This document shows, one piece after another, positions 1 through 8,015 of a DNA stretch of 20,955 nucleotides (its first letter is position 1; each line of letters opens with the position of its first letter). Source of the stretch: a virus; the IMG/VR virus record IMGVR_UViG_3300006128_000075, positions 1-20,955 of that record. The stretch is one strand, 5' to 3'. The notes beneath the pieces are model-generated. The model was not told the origin of the DNA, ran no database searches, and was given only the letters and a program-made list of their open reading frames with translations. The position numbers and the translations under genes are program-made.

Positions 1-26
1 CGCTGGATTAGAATAGGATAAGTCCA

Positions 27-3000
27 ATGGCATATCCAGTATGGACAACACCAAGTGGTAATCTAGGCAAGATTCAAGCCTTGCAGTTTTTTGATCTAAA
101 TCTGCAGGCTGTTGATCCAACTGGTGCTACAGATGGCAGTGATATCACATATCAATTAATAAGTGGAAAATTGCCTGCTGGTTTGCAAGTAGATAATAGT
201 GGAAAAATAAAAGGTAATCCAAATGATCAATATCAGATTGATGGGGTTCCTTTTGCTGTTGATCAGGATAGAACAAGCAAATTTACAGTTAGAGCAACCA
301 ACAGCGCAGGGTTATTTACTGACCGTAATTTTGTTATTACTATTACTGGAAATTATCCACCGCAATTATTAACGAGTAACTATACTGCATTAGGTCAATT
401 TTTTGATGGTACTCAAGTAAGTATACAGCTAAGTGCTATTGACCTTAATTATGATGCACTTACGTTTAGTATACTAAATGGAAAATTGCCGCCTGGTTTA
501 AGTTTAAGCAGCGATGGTAAAATTACTGGTGTATTAGAACCTACACACTTGCAAGCTGGACCTGGTTGGGATACTACTTATGTAGGATGGGATACTCTGG
601 GATGGGACCAAGGAACGGTTGGTGATTATACAAAAATTGATAGAATTGTTTATACATTTACTATCGAAGTTAGTGACAAAAAATCTGTAGATTTACGAAC
701 ATATGCTATTGTTGTTTATAATAAATCAGATGTTACAGCAGATAATGCAGTCATCACAGATGATAATGCAATCTTTACTACAGATATTACAAATTCTAGA
801 ACTCCAATACTTCTTACTACTGATTTAGGTGACCATTCTACATTTACAAGTGGCAATTATTTTGCATTTAAATTTAATGCAGTTGATTTTGACAACACTG
901 GAATTATATATAGTTCAGTAGGCGCTGCAGGCACAGGGTTTGACGCATCAACTCAATTTTACCCAGTTATAGACCCAGTAGATGGTTGGGATTCTCAATC
1001 ATTTGATCAAAGCACACTTGGTATTCCTACCTTTTTAAGTTTGTATGAAAATGGTTGGTTGGTAGGTTATATTCCTCCACAGACTGCTGTGAGTCAAACA
1101 TTTAACTTTGCAATCTCTGTTAAGAATGCGCAAGATAATAGTATAGTAAGTCCGCCTAGACTTTTTACTTTAACAATTTTGGGTGCGTTAAATCTAGAAG
1201 TAGTTTGGAATACTCCATCTAACCTTGGATATATTGATGGTGGCAGCGTAAGTCAATTAAGTGTAAATGCTACTACACCAAGCGGTCGCCCACTTTATTA
1301 TTCATTAGCGACTACGCAAAGTAAACTACCGCAAGGACTTGAACTAGTATCTGATGGCAGTATAGTTGGACGCACCAGTTTTCAAACATTTAGTTTAGAC
1401 GAGGGAAATACTACATTTGATTTAACAAATAAAGCAAATGGGCTTTACACATCAATAACAACATTTGACAAAACTTATACATTTACTGTAATTGCTAAAG
1501 ATTATAGTGCTAAAATTAGCGGAGAGAAAACATTTAAATTATTAATCAATAGTGTCACTTATGCTCCATATGATAACTTATATCTAACATGTTTGCCAAG
1601 TATAGAAAAAAGAACAGTACTAGATACTATTTTAGGAAACACTGACTACTTTAGCCCAGAAGATATATATCGACCGAATGATTCTTATTTTGGTGTTCAA
1701 AAAGATATTAGATTATTAGTTGGATATGGATTAACATCAAACCAAGCAAGTGCTTATATAACTGCTATGCAAAAACGTCATTATAATAAGAAATTTTATT
1801 TTGGAAATTATAGTTATGCCACTGCAAGTGATACAAACGGCAATCCCATATATGATGTTATCTATGTAAACCTTGTAGAGGATACAAAGACATATTCTAC
1901 AAGTGCAAGTGGCGTAACAATAAGAAAGATACCAGCGAGTAGCTTTACAACTAAAGATGGTACTACGCTTTACCCAAATGATTTAGACTTAATGATAAAT
2001 GATATTGTTGTAGCTATTGGTGAAACAAATGTTAATACTCTTCCTCAATGGCAAACAAGCATACAACCAAATGGTAAAGTGGTGGGTTATCAAACAGCAG
2101 CCGTTCTTGCTTATTTAAAACCAGGAACTGGCGCAAAAGTGTTATATAAATTAAACAACAAAGTGCCAGCAGATATTAAGCAAATTCCGTTTGTTGCAGA
2201 TCGTTATGTCTTAGATAATAATCTCGATACTAATTACAACATACCAGTGGCAACAAGTGGAAATTTAGTAGGCGGAAGTTCAGTAATTTCAAATGTTAGC
2301 AACACTTCTTACATAGCAATCGGGTACAAAGTAAGTGGCGCATATATACCATCAGCAACTTATGTTAAATCAATTCAAGGCAATTCAGTTACAATGACCA
2401 ATACTGCATTTGCAAATGCAAATGCTGTTTCACTTACATTTGGTGGAACTTTTGCATCTAAATCTTATACTACTTTTGACACTGGATTTATTACAAGTAT
2501 TACACCGACAGCAATAGTAGATTATGGTATAGATATACCATTCAATTATGTAGATGGCAGAACAATTGCACAAATAAATGCTATTGGTGGATTAGATGGT
2601 GATCAAAGCGGCGATTGGAACGGAAAAACTGTAATTTTCAGTACACAAGAAAATTATGTAGGTGTTTATCCAAATTTAACAAATGATGGTTGGATACAAA
2701 ATAATACAATTATACCAGGTTATACTGAATTAACAAATGGCACAAGTTTAATTAATAAACGCAGCGGCATTTGGAGTATAAGTGTTGTTAATAACTTGGT
2801 AAGCCTTACTTTTGTTAAAACAATATTAGTTGGACAAGTAGTATCAGTTAGATTTGGTGCAAAAAGTAGCAAATCTTATAATTATAGTGCAGCAGGCATT
2901 GGTGTGGGTGCTCAAAAAGTACCAGAATACATTTATGTAAATATTAATACACTGCAACAAAAATCTCCAACAACATTTGATACACGCAATACTGTGTTTA

Positions 3001-3080
3001 TCAATAATGAAGATCAGTATCAACCATCTTTCTCTAATGATAGATATCTTAAATTTGCAAAGACAAATATATACCAATAA
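27..3080 (+). CDS. Large virion protein with repeated Ig-like (He_PIG-type) domains, probable tail/adhesin structural protein
   Basis: A 1017-residue protein. The N-terminal half carries repeated 'putative Ig' units recognised by the signature LPxGLxxxxxGxIxG: near residues 49-65 (LPAGLQVDNSGKIKG), again around 152-170 (LPPGLSLSSDGKITG) and near 435-450 (LPQGLELVSDGSIVG). A more diverged unit near 330-350 contains NGWLVGYIPP. The C-terminal half from about residue 530 is a different, beta-rich region; its segment around 558-600 (QKDIRLLVGYGL, then a Tyr-rich stretch) resembles a block I associate with large structural proteins of marine T4-like phages. Such Ig-like units usually sit on exposed virion proteins and bind surfaces weakly. 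The start is supported by AGGA at 15-18, 8 nt before the ATG. No enzymatic motif is visible. A structural role is likely; the exact location (tail fibre, baseplate or head) is unknown. Confidence 0.8.
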   Translation: MAYPVWTTPSGNLGKIQALQFFDLNLQAVDPTGATDGSDITYQLISGKLPAGLQVDNSGKIKGNPNDQYQIDGVPFAVDQDRTSKFTVRATNSAGLFTDRNFVITITGNYPPQLLTSNYTALGQFFDGTQVSIQLSAIDLNYDALTFSILNGKLPPGLSLSSDGKITGVLEPTHLQAGPGWDTTYVGWDTLGWDQGTVGDYTKIDRIVYTFTIEVSDKKSVDLRTYAIVVYNKSDVTADNAVITDDNAIFTTDITNSRTPILLTTDLGDHSTFTSGNYFAFKFNAVDFDNTGIIYSSVGAAGTGFDASTQFYPVIDPVDGWDSQSFDQSTLGIPTFLSLYENGWLVGYIPPQTAVSQTFNFAISVKNAQDNSIVSPPRLFTLTILGALNLEVVWNTPSNLGYIDGGSVSQLSVNATTPSGRPLYYSLATTQSKLPQGLELVSDGSIVGRTSFQTFSLDEGNTTFDLTNKANGLYTSITTFDKTYTFTVIAKDYSAKISGEKTFKLLINSVTYAPYDNLYLTCLPSIEKRTVLDTILGNTDYFSPEDIYRPNDSYFGVQKDIRLLVGYGLTSNQASAYITAMQKRHYNKKFYFGNYSYATASDTNGNPIYDVIYVNLVEDTKTYSTSASGVTIRKIPASSFTTKDGTTLYPNDLDLMINDIVVAIGETNVNTLPQWQTSIQPNGKVVGYQTAAVLAYLKPGTGAKVLYKLNNKVPADIKQIPFVADRYVLDNNLDTNYNIPVATSGNLVGGSSVISNVSNTSYIAIGYKVSGAYIPSATYVKSIQGNSVTMTNTAFANANAVSLTFGGTFASKSYTTFDTGFITSITPTAIVDYGIDIPFNYVDGRTIAQINAIGGLDGDQSGDWNGKTVIFSTQENYVGVYPNLTNDGWIQNNTIIPGYTELTNGTSLINKRSGIWSISVVNNLVSLTFVKTILVGQVVSVRFGAKSSKSYNYSAAGIGVGAQKVPEYIYVNINTLQQKSPTTFDTRNTVFINNEDQYQPSFSNDRYLKFAKTNIYQ

Positions 3081-3100
3081 ATAGAATTGACTAAATACCA

Positions 3101-3108
3101 TATAAATT
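3101..3108 (+). promoter_or_regulatory. Candidate T4-type late promoter box
   Basis: TATAAATT, one mismatch from the T4 late consensus TATAAATA, lies in the 40-nt gap before the structural gene at 3121. Transcription would start near 3114. A TTGACT at 3087-3092 lies upstream but has no convincing -10 partner at 16-18 nt. This is a short AT-rich motif in an AT-rich genome, so chance occurrence is quite possible. Confidence 0.3.
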
Positions 3109-3120
3109 GGAATCTTATAA

Positions 3121-4026
3121 ATGAGTAATATTAATCCTAACAACATAAATGGCGCATATCCTGTAGCAGGCGTTGATAATGATAGCCAAGGTTTTAGAGA
3201 TAACTTTACCAATATTGTAACAAATTTTACCTATGCTGCAACAGAAATAGGTGATTTACAAAGCAAAGCAATTGTTAAGAGTGCTCTTTCAGGTAGCACT
3301 TTAAACAACAATATGCAAGGTACGCTGCTAAGTAGTGCTCTTATTCAAGATTTTCGTGAAACAGAATTTGATAATGGTCCAATTTCAACAAATGTTATTT
3401 TAGATCATACTCGTGGTCACGTTCAAAAAGTAACTACAAATGGAACAATTACTGTAGGATTTAGTAACTTTCCAACTGCTGGTACAGTTGGTCGTATTCG
3501 TTTGAAATTAATTGTTTCTAGTTCAAGTGATCGAATGATTTTGCCAAGTGCAGTATCTATTGGTACACAATACTTACAAGATTATAATTCCAATAATAAC
3601 AGCGTTGGTTATACTCAGAGTGGCGCTGGAACATATTGGTATGATTTTATAAGTGATGATGCGGGTGCAACTATTACTGTATTTCCACTTTCGCGTGCTC
3701 GCAATAACGTAGATTATTATTATGCAAATATTGCAAATGGTACGGTTGCAAGCCCACAGGCGATAACGCTTGTTACAAAATTAATATTAGATTCAACTAG
3801 CGGAACTGCACTCAGCAATGTAAATGTTACTTTTCCAAGCTATCCAGTAGATGGACAAGTAGTTCAAATTTCAGCAAATGTTGCTGTAAGTAATCTTAAT
3901 TTAATTAGTGCAAATACTATTAATGGAAATACTACTACTATAAGTGCAGGTACCCATCTTGGATACACTTATATTGGTGCTCCACGCAATCCTACTATTA
4001 ATAAATGGTTTAAAACACAGATATAA
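3121..4026 (+). CDS. Virion structural protein, T4-like marine phage type
   Basis: A 301-residue protein opening with a motif (INGAYPVAGVDNDSQGFRDNF, quoted in parts: AYPVAGVDNDSQ at about residues 12-23, GFRDNF at 24-29) that I recognise as recurrent in tail-fibre or neck/virion proteins of cyanophages and other marine T4-like phages. The remainder is rich in Thr, Ser, Asn, Val and Gly with alternating hydrophobics, as expected for a beta-structured fibre or decoration protein. There are no Cys-rich, Walker or catalytic motifs. It follows the large Ig-like protein after a 40-nt gap and is followed by a promoter for the next gene, so it is probably the last gene of a structural unit. The specific role is not assignable. 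Confidence 0.7.
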   Translation: MSNINPNNINGAYPVAGVDNDSQGFRDNFTNIVTNFTYAATEIGDLQSKAIVKSALSGSTLNNNMQGTLLSSALIQDFRETEFDNGPISTNVILDHTRGHVQKVTTNGTITVGFSNFPTAGTVGRIRLKLIVSSSSDRMILPSAVSIGTQYLQDYNSNNNSVGYTQSGAGTYWYDFISDDAGATITVFPLSRARNNVDYYYANIANGTVASPQAITLVTKLILDSTSGTALSNVNVTFPSYPVDGQVVQISANVAVSNLNLISANTINGNTTTISAGTHLGYTYIGAPRNPTINKWFKTQI

Positions 4027-4028
4027 TA

Positions 4029-4057
4029 TTGACTACTAGCCTATCTAACGTTATATT
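4029..4057 (+). promoter_or_regulatory. Sigma70-type promoter upstream of mazG
   Basis: TTGACT at 4029-4034, a 17-nt spacer, and TATATT at 4052-4057. A start near 4064 would give a roughly 10-nt leader. AGGAG at 4063-4067 lies 6 nt before the ATG at 4074, so it would be at or just inside the transcript's 5' end. Confidence 0.6.
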
Positions 4058-4073
4058 AGAGTAGGAGTAAATC

Positions 4074-4490
4074 ATGACAGACCTTAAACTATACCAAGAC
4101 TTTGTTCTGGAAGTTACCAGTGCTCAAAGCAAGTATGAATATGCATTCACAGAACGTTTCGACCAGCTAAGCCAATATCAAGAAGACCGCACTAAGATTA
4201 ATCCCGCACTGCTACTAACTGCTGGTATGGGCTTGAGTGCTGAAAGTGGGGAATTTAACGAAATCATTAAGAAGATGTTTTTCCAAGGCAAACCACTGAA
4301 TGAAGAAAACGTATTTCATATGAAACGTGAACTTGGTGATATCATGTGGTACTGGATGAATGCATGTACTGCACTTGGGCTTGACCCCAATGATGTTATT
4401 AATGAAAATGTAAAGAAGCTAGAATCACGTTATCCAGGTGGCAAGTTTGATGCATGGCTTAGCGAAAATCGTGTGAAGGGTGATCTATAA
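4074..4490 (+). CDS. mazG: MazG-like nucleotide pyrophosphohydrolase
   Basis: A 138-residue all-alpha NTP pyrophosphohydrolase of the MazG type. The metal-binding signatures are ExxE at residues 57-60 (AESGEFNEIIKK) and ExxD at 86-89 (ELGDIMWY), followed by NxxKLxxRYP near 111-121, the usual order in single-domain phage MazG. The family hydrolyses (d)NTPs to (d)NMP and PPi. Phage versions are thought to shape host nucleotide pools, and the alarmone-depletion idea is debated. The gene has its own sigma70-like promoter and a strong AGGAG, and its stop overlaps the next ATG (TAATG), indicating translational coupling. Expression from a host-type promoter suggests early or middle timing. The family call is firm; the substrate is not known. 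Confidence 0.88.
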   Translation: MTDLKLYQDFVLEVTSAQSKYEYAFTERFDQLSQYQEDRTKINPALLLTAGMGLSAESGEFNEIIKKMFFQGKPLNEENVFHMKRELGDIMWYWMNACTALGLDPNDVINENVKKLESRYPGGKFDAWLSENRVKGDL

Positions 4491-4723
4491 TGCATCCACT
4501 ACTAGCTGATTTAAGTACTAAAACACTTGATGAATTGCTTAAAACCCAAAATGAAACTTATAAAAAAATAAGTTTTGCTGGCAAAATGGGTAATGCAGCT
4601 ATGTTAAATCAGTTACGTATGATAGCAGATACTTTTCAAGAAGAAATTAATAAACGTTATCGTGCAGAAGCAAATGCTGCAAAAGAAAACCCAATTTTCA
4701 AGGATAGTTTGGATATCGGATGA
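4490..4723 (+). CDS. Small hypothetical protein, helical
   Basis: A 77-residue protein that I do not recognise. The start overlaps the mazG stop by one base (TAATG) and its own end overlaps the next start as ATGA, so it sits in a translationally coupled string. The composition (heptad-like Leu/Ile with many Lys, Glu and Ala) predicts two helices, roughly residues 10-30 and 35-65, possibly a helical hairpin. There is no signal peptide, Cys cluster or membrane segment. Coupling on both sides and consistent codon use support a real gene. Confidence 0.65.
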   Translation: MHPLLADLSTKTLDELLKTQNETYKKISFAGKMGNAAMLNQLRMIADTFQEEINKRYRAEANAAKENPIFKDSLDIG

Positions 4724-5376
4724 GTGATATTAGTTGGACAGCAGAGTTTACTGCTATTAATTGCTACCAAGATTTACTTGAACCATGCACTTATACTATA
4801 AGCATAGATTTTGATGACCAATCACAGGAAGAACAAGACCCATATACTGCCTTTGGTCGTATTCGTGGGTTAATAAAAGATTTATATCAAGATGCAATTT
4901 TTGTTTATGTTGCCAATCCACTGCTGCCCACGTTACATAAGAAATTTAGTTCTCGTATTATAACAATGCCATATGCACCAAGTAATTTTGCTATCGGTTT
5001 AGTTACTTGGTATAAAATTTTGAGCATTACACAAGGTCGAGTAACAATTGAACACATCGGCGTAAGTTGCGACAAGAGCGATGATCTTACCCTACACGTT
5101 GATGAAGAGATTGTTTCTAGTGATGAAGTAATAGCGGATATGGCTTTTAAAAATTGGGAAAAACCTGCATGGTGGTTCAGGTCTACGCCAACTACTTGGG
5201 ATATTCCAATTATAAAAAACAAAGAAGTTACTGTTGCATATGACGAAGGTGAATGGCCAGAAACTTTGCAATGGGAACAGAAACCTGTTACAATAGCCAA
5301 GAAGAAAAAAAAGGAAAACAATATTATTCCTTTAAAGAAATGGAAGCCAGAGGTTATTAAAGGTGATAAAGTCTGA
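4720..5376 (+). CDS. Hypothetical protein, 218 aa
   Basis: No family recognised. The first 130 residues look alpha/beta with regular hydrophobic strands (for example AIFVYVAN, ITMPYAP, VTIEHIGVS). The middle holds a Trp-rich patch (about residues 143-163: NWEKPAWWF, then TTWDIP). The C-terminus is strongly basic, with a run of five to six lysines around residues 193-199 and a KKWKPE segment near the end, which could contact nucleic acid or acidic partners. It starts in an ATGA overlap with the upstream gene and overlaps the next gene by 14 nt. An antisense open frame over 4905-5321 is judged a shadow. Confidence 0.65.
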   Translation: MSDISWTAEFTAINCYQDLLEPCTYTISIDFDDQSQEEQDPYTAFGRIRGLIKDLYQDAIFVYVANPLLPTLHKKFSSRIITMPYAPSNFAIGLVTWYKILSITQGRVTIEHIGVSCDKSDDLTLHVDEEIVSSDEVIADMAFKNWEKPAWWFRSTPTTWDIPIIKNKEVTVAYDEGEWPETLQWEQKPVTIAKKKKKENNIIPLKKWKPEVIKGDKV

Positions 5377-5878
5377 CGAGTATGGTCGTAGCGTAATCAG
5401 CGATAGTGAGTTAGCGCAATTACTTTATATGAATCCGCAAATGACATTTGATGATATTGCTATTATCGATCCAGAAAAATATAATTCTGCTATCAAGAGT
5501 TTGTATCTTGATTATAAACCGTTAAAAAAATTAGCAACATTAAATGGCACTATACAAGAATATCATAAAAATAATCAAAAAGAATGGTTTATGCCAGAAG
5601 ATTATAAAAACATGGATATTGCCAAATGGGTACTCGACCAGTGCAAGAATCAAAATGAACTACAACGTGCTGGTAGTGAACTAATAGAGTATGCTGAACG
5701 AGACCTATTACCGCTGCTACAGTACTTAAAATATCTTGTTGACACAATGAGTAAACATAGTGTAATATGGGGAGTTGGTCGTGGTTCAAGTGTAGCAAGT
5801 TTTGTATTATACTTGATTGGCGTCCATCGTATTCATAGTTTAGAGAAAAATTTAGACTTCTCTGAATTTATGCGTTAA
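5363..5878 (+). CDS. DNA polymerase III alpha (DnaE/PolC)-like fragment protein lacking the catalytic aspartates
   Basis: A 171-residue protein starting with GTG at 5363, supported by AGAGG at 5349-5353 nine nt upstream. The C-terminal third matches the palm entrance of bacterial family-C polymerases: a Leu-rich helix (LLPLLQYLKYLVD), then VIWGVGRGSSVAS at about residues 138-150, equivalent to the VGPGRGSxAGS nucleotide-binding loop, then LYLIGVHRIHSLEKNLDFSEF, matching the 'Y.LGIT.iDPL...L.FERF' block. The protein ends exactly where the catalytic PDxDxDF motif would begin, so it cannot be a polymerase alone. The N-terminal 90 residues are unrecognised. It may be a domesticated nucleotide-binding or scaffold fragment. 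The homology is seen by eye only, but the GRGSS block is distinctive. Confidence 0.7.
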   Translation: MIKSDEYGRSVISDSELAQLLYMNPQMTFDDIAIIDPEKYNSAIKSLYLDYKPLKKLATLNGTIQEYHKNNQKEWFMPEDYKNMDIAKWVLDQCKNQNELQRAGSELIEYAERDLLPLLQYLKYLVDTMSKHSVIWGVGRGSSVASFVLYLIGVHRIHSLEKNLDFSEFMR

Positions 5879-5903
5879 ATACCCAAAAGGACAATCTATT
5901 AGA

Positions 5904-6326
5904 ATGAGTATTCATCGAACTGCAACTGGAAAATTTTTAGACATCAATGCTTTAAAAATACAGCAAGAGCATGCAATTGCCGTGGGAAATGCTAGGCAAA
6001 ATGCACGAGGCGACTTGCTTGGAAATGGAGGACAGATTGTGAAAACAAGAGATGAAATCATGAATGAGTATTATAAATCACAACAAGGCAATAAATTGAT
6101 GGATAATCCAATTTATTCTAATGCTGATGAAGCAAATCAATCGCTAGTCGCAGATATTTTTGAAACACCTATTGCAAATGGTTATGATCAGATTGAACAA
6201 TCGCTTATAGAACCAACAGTTGTAAATCCAAAAACAGGCGCAGCCACTAGCGGCGGTTATGCAGATGCACTAGTTCGTAGTCAAGAATTAGCAGAAAAAA
6301 TGAAGGCACAGAGAACTAGAATATGA
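5904..6326 (+). CDS. Conserved hypothetical T4-like phage protein upstream of the co-chaperonin
   Basis: A 140-residue soluble protein. The stretch covering residues 13-50 (EHAIAVGNARQNARGDLLG, then a Gly-rich GGQIVKTRDEIMNEYY) looks familiar from hypothetical proteins of marine T4-like phages, but I know of no assigned function. The rest is Gln, Asn and Ala rich with predicted helices at both ends. AAGGA lies 12 nt upstream of the ATG, a rather long spacing. The stop overlaps the next ATG as ATGA (6323-6326), so translation is probably coupled to the GroES-like gene. Confidence 0.65.
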   Translation: MSIHRTATGKFLDINALKIQQEHAIAVGNARQNARGDLLGNGGQIVKTRDEIMNEYYKSQQGNKLMDNPIYSNADEANQSLVADIFETPIANGYDQIEQSLIEPTVVNPKTGAATSGGYADALVRSQELAEKMKAQRTRI

Positions 6327-6718
6327 AAACTGATACTATTGGACCACGCAGTAGCACTCTACACTATAACCAAGACTATCGCAAGATTACTCCAACTAAG
6401 AACAATGTGTTGGTTAAAGATATGGAATTTGGCGAACGAATGACGCTAGGCGGTATTATCATTCTTGACGATGATAAGAAAGGACAAGGCATTCGTCCAC
6501 GTTGGGCAGAAGTGGTGGCAGTTGGGCGACTACAAGAAGATGTTAAAGTTGGTGAATATATTCTTGTTGCTCATGGTCGTTGGACACGCGGTCTTGATAT
6601 GACCGATGAAGATGGTGTTACAACAACAGTTCGTCTTGTTGATCCAAAAGATATTCTTATGAGCAGCGACGAGCCGCCAAAGGAAGATTTAACTTTTGGT
6701 ATTAATCCAACTTACTAA
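6323..6718 (+). CDS. groES: GroES/gp31-like co-chaperonin
   Basis: A 131-residue protein with the layout of the 10-kDa co-chaperonin: ITPTKNNVLVK at about residues 22-32 (first beta strand), then a segment fitting the flexible mobile loop ending in the hydrophobic GGIIIL that binds GroEL (about 34-48). RPRWAEVVAVG follows (about 58-68), then VKVGEYILVAHGRW (about 74-87), the region around the conserved 'vGd.Vlf' strand. T4 replaces host GroES with gp31 so that GroEL can fold the major capsid protein; this protein is a plausible functional counterpart using host GroEL, since no GroEL is seen here. It is longer than typical GroES (about 97 aa) by N- and C-terminal extensions. The upstream gene overlaps as ATGA and a promoter follows immediately. 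Confidence 0.82.
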   Translation: MKTDTIGPRSSTLHYNQDYRKITPTKNNVLVKDMEFGERMTLGGIIILDDDKKGQGIRPRWAEVVAVGRLQEDVKVGEYILVAHGRWTRGLDMTDEDGVTTTVRLVDPKDILMSSDEPPKEDLTFGINPTY

Positions 6719-6722
6719 GTTG

Positions 6723-6754
6723 TTGACATTCCTCTAACCATATGTTAGTATAAT
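6723..6754 (+). promoter_or_regulatory. Sigma70-type promoter abutting the clamp-loader start codon
   Basis: TTGACA at 6723-6728. Two overlapping -10 options exist: TAGTAT at 6746-6751 (17-nt spacer) and TATAAT at 6749-6754 (20-nt spacer). The ATG follows at 6758, so a transcript would begin at or slightly beyond the first codon, and no Shine-Dalgarno is visible. This suggests a leaderless transcript, or reliance on read-through from upstream. Confidence 0.5.
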
Positions 6755-6757
6755 TGC

Positions 6758-7693
6758 ATGACAAAAAATTATCTTTGGGTTGAAAAATATCGTCCAAATA
6801 GCGTGACGGATTATGTGTGGCGTGATGCGGCACAAGAAGCACAGGTTCGCCAGTGGATTACAGATAGCACTATTCCACATTTGTTATTCAGTGGTGGACC
6901 AGGTACTGGCAAGACAACACTTGCAAAAGTTCTTATCCATGACTTGGGCGTCGATGACTTTGATGTTCTACAAATCAATGCTTCACGAGATAATGGTGTA
7001 GACTTCATTCGTGATAAGATTGAAGGATTTGTTTCTACTATGCCATTTGGTGAGTTCAAGATTGTTCTCCTTGATGAAGCAGATTATCTTTCACCAAGTG
7101 CACAAGCAGTTCTACGTGGATTGATGGAAACGTATAGTGCCAGTGCTCGCTTTATTATGACTTGCAACTATCCTAACAAGATTATTCCAGCACTTCATAG
7201 CCGTTGTCAGGGATTTCATATTGAACGCCTTGATAAAACCGAGTTTACTGCACGTGCTGCTACCATTCTTGTTGAAGAAGGTGTTGACTTTGATTTAGAT
7301 ATGCTAGATGTTTATGTAACAGCAGCCTATCCTGACCTTCGTAAATGCATAAACAGTTTGCAAAGTTCTAGCAATGGCGGAACCCTAGGTTCTGCAAGCA
7401 GCGATTCGCAAAGCAGTACAGATTATCGCATTGCGGCTGTTGATTTATTCAAGAGTGGTAAGATACGAGAAGCACGTAAACTCCTATGCAATCAAGTTCG
7501 TGCAGATGAGATCGAAGAAGTATTTCGTTGGATGTATGACAATCTTGAATTGTTCTCAACGAGCGATGAAGGACAAGATCGTGCTATTGTTATTATTCGC
7601 AATGGTCTAGTAAACCACTCTATGGTTGCTGATGCTGAAATTAACTTAAGTGCTACACTATGTGAGTTAGCGGAAATTAATGGAAATTCTTAG
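6758..7693 (+). CDS. 44: Sliding-clamp loader ATPase subunit (T4 gp44 / RFC small-subunit type)
   Basis: A 311-residue AAA+ ATPase. It opens with LWVEKYRP, the signature start of RFC/gp44 subunits. Walker A is GGPGTGKTT at residues 46-54, Walker B is LLDEADYL with D106/E107, sensor 1 is in MTCNYPNK near 141, and the SRC arginine-finger motif is at 148-150 (HSRCQ). In T4, four gp44 and one gp62 open the gp45 clamp for the gp43 polymerase. Length and motif order agree with T4 gp44 (319 aa). It has its own TTGACA promoter and overlaps the next gene by 14 nt. A Ser/Gly-rich linker near residues 201-222 separates the ATPase from the C-terminal collar-like domain. No gp45, gp62 or polymerase is seen in this window. 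Confidence 0.92.
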   Translation: MTKNYLWVEKYRPNSVTDYVWRDAAQEAQVRQWITDSTIPHLLFSGGPGTGKTTLAKVLIHDLGVDDFDVLQINASRDNGVDFIRDKIEGFVSTMPFGEFKIVLLDEADYLSPSAQAVLRGLMETYSASARFIMTCNYPNKIIPALHSRCQGFHIERLDKTEFTARAATILVEEGVDFDLDMLDVYVTAAYPDLRKCINSLQSSSNGGTLGSASSDSQSSTDYRIAAVDLFKSGKIREARKLLCNQVRADEIEEVFRWMYDNLELFSTSDEGQDRAIVIIRNGLVNHSMVADAEINLSATLCELAEINGNS

Positions 7694-8015
7694 TCACATA
7701 CATAACACTTATAAGAAAACACGCAAAAAGAAATTTACTGCGGAAGAAAAACGCATATTACGTCCTATTGCAGAAGTAATTGCGATAATGGATGGCAATG
7801 CTTTCTTTGGTATACAAAAAGATGATAATGGTAAAGATACATGGTATGAGCAATACCTAGTAGAAGCATGGATGGTTGCTTCATATAAAAATAAAATCAA
7901 CGGATGGGTTCGTGAAACTAGTTGGGTAAAAGATATGACCCACGAGAACCCATCCGTTGAAGAAGCCTATAATAATTGGCAACTATTAAAGATATTAAGT
8001 CGCCCTAATAATTAG
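7680..8015 (+). CDS. Hypothetical protein downstream of the clamp loader (position of gp62)
   Basis: A 111-residue soluble protein overlapping the clamp-loader gene by 14 nt and the convergent phoH gene by 4 nt. It reads like a small alpha-helical protein: a basic segment (KKTRKKKFTAEEKRILRP, about residues 12-29), then AEVIAIMDGNAFFG, WYEQYL and a C-terminal AYNNWQLLKILSR. I associate this architecture with hypothetical proteins of other environmental myophages, without a known function. In T4 this slot holds gp62 (187 aa), but I see no recognisable gp62 similarity and the protein is much shorter. The 3' third of the gene contains a strong inverted repeat, described separately. Confidence 0.65.
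   Translation: MEILSHIHNTYKKTRKKKFTAEEKRILRPIAEVIAIMDGNAFFGIQKDDNGKDTWYEQYLVEAWMVASYKNKINGWVRETSWVKDMTHENPSVEEAYNNWQLLKILSRPNN
7897..7960 (+). repeat. Perfect 14-bp inverted repeat inside a coding region, near a convergent gene junction
   Basis: TCAACGGATGGGTT at 7897-7910 is the exact reverse complement of AACCCATCCGTTGA at 7947-7960. The stem can extend by four pairs (CGTG at 7911-7914 with CACG at 7941-7944) across a 2-nt AG bulge, leaving a 26-nt loop. It lies in the last third of the gene ending at 8015, about 50 nt before phoH ends from the other side. It would form an RNA hairpin on either strand, but no T-run follows directly. Confidence 0.75.

Noticed and set aside
1-26. Possible 3' end of an upstream gene (in-frame stop at 19-21)
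   Set aside because: Only six codons are visible and another frame also ends at 14-16, so no call can be supported.
3087-3120. TTGACT as a -35 box for the structural gene at 3121
   Set aside because: No acceptable -10 hexamer at 16-18 nt (best is AATCTT).
5589-5798. 69-codon minus-strand frame opposite the PolIII-like fragment
   Set aside because: Fully antisense to a gene with clear homology; no supporting signals.
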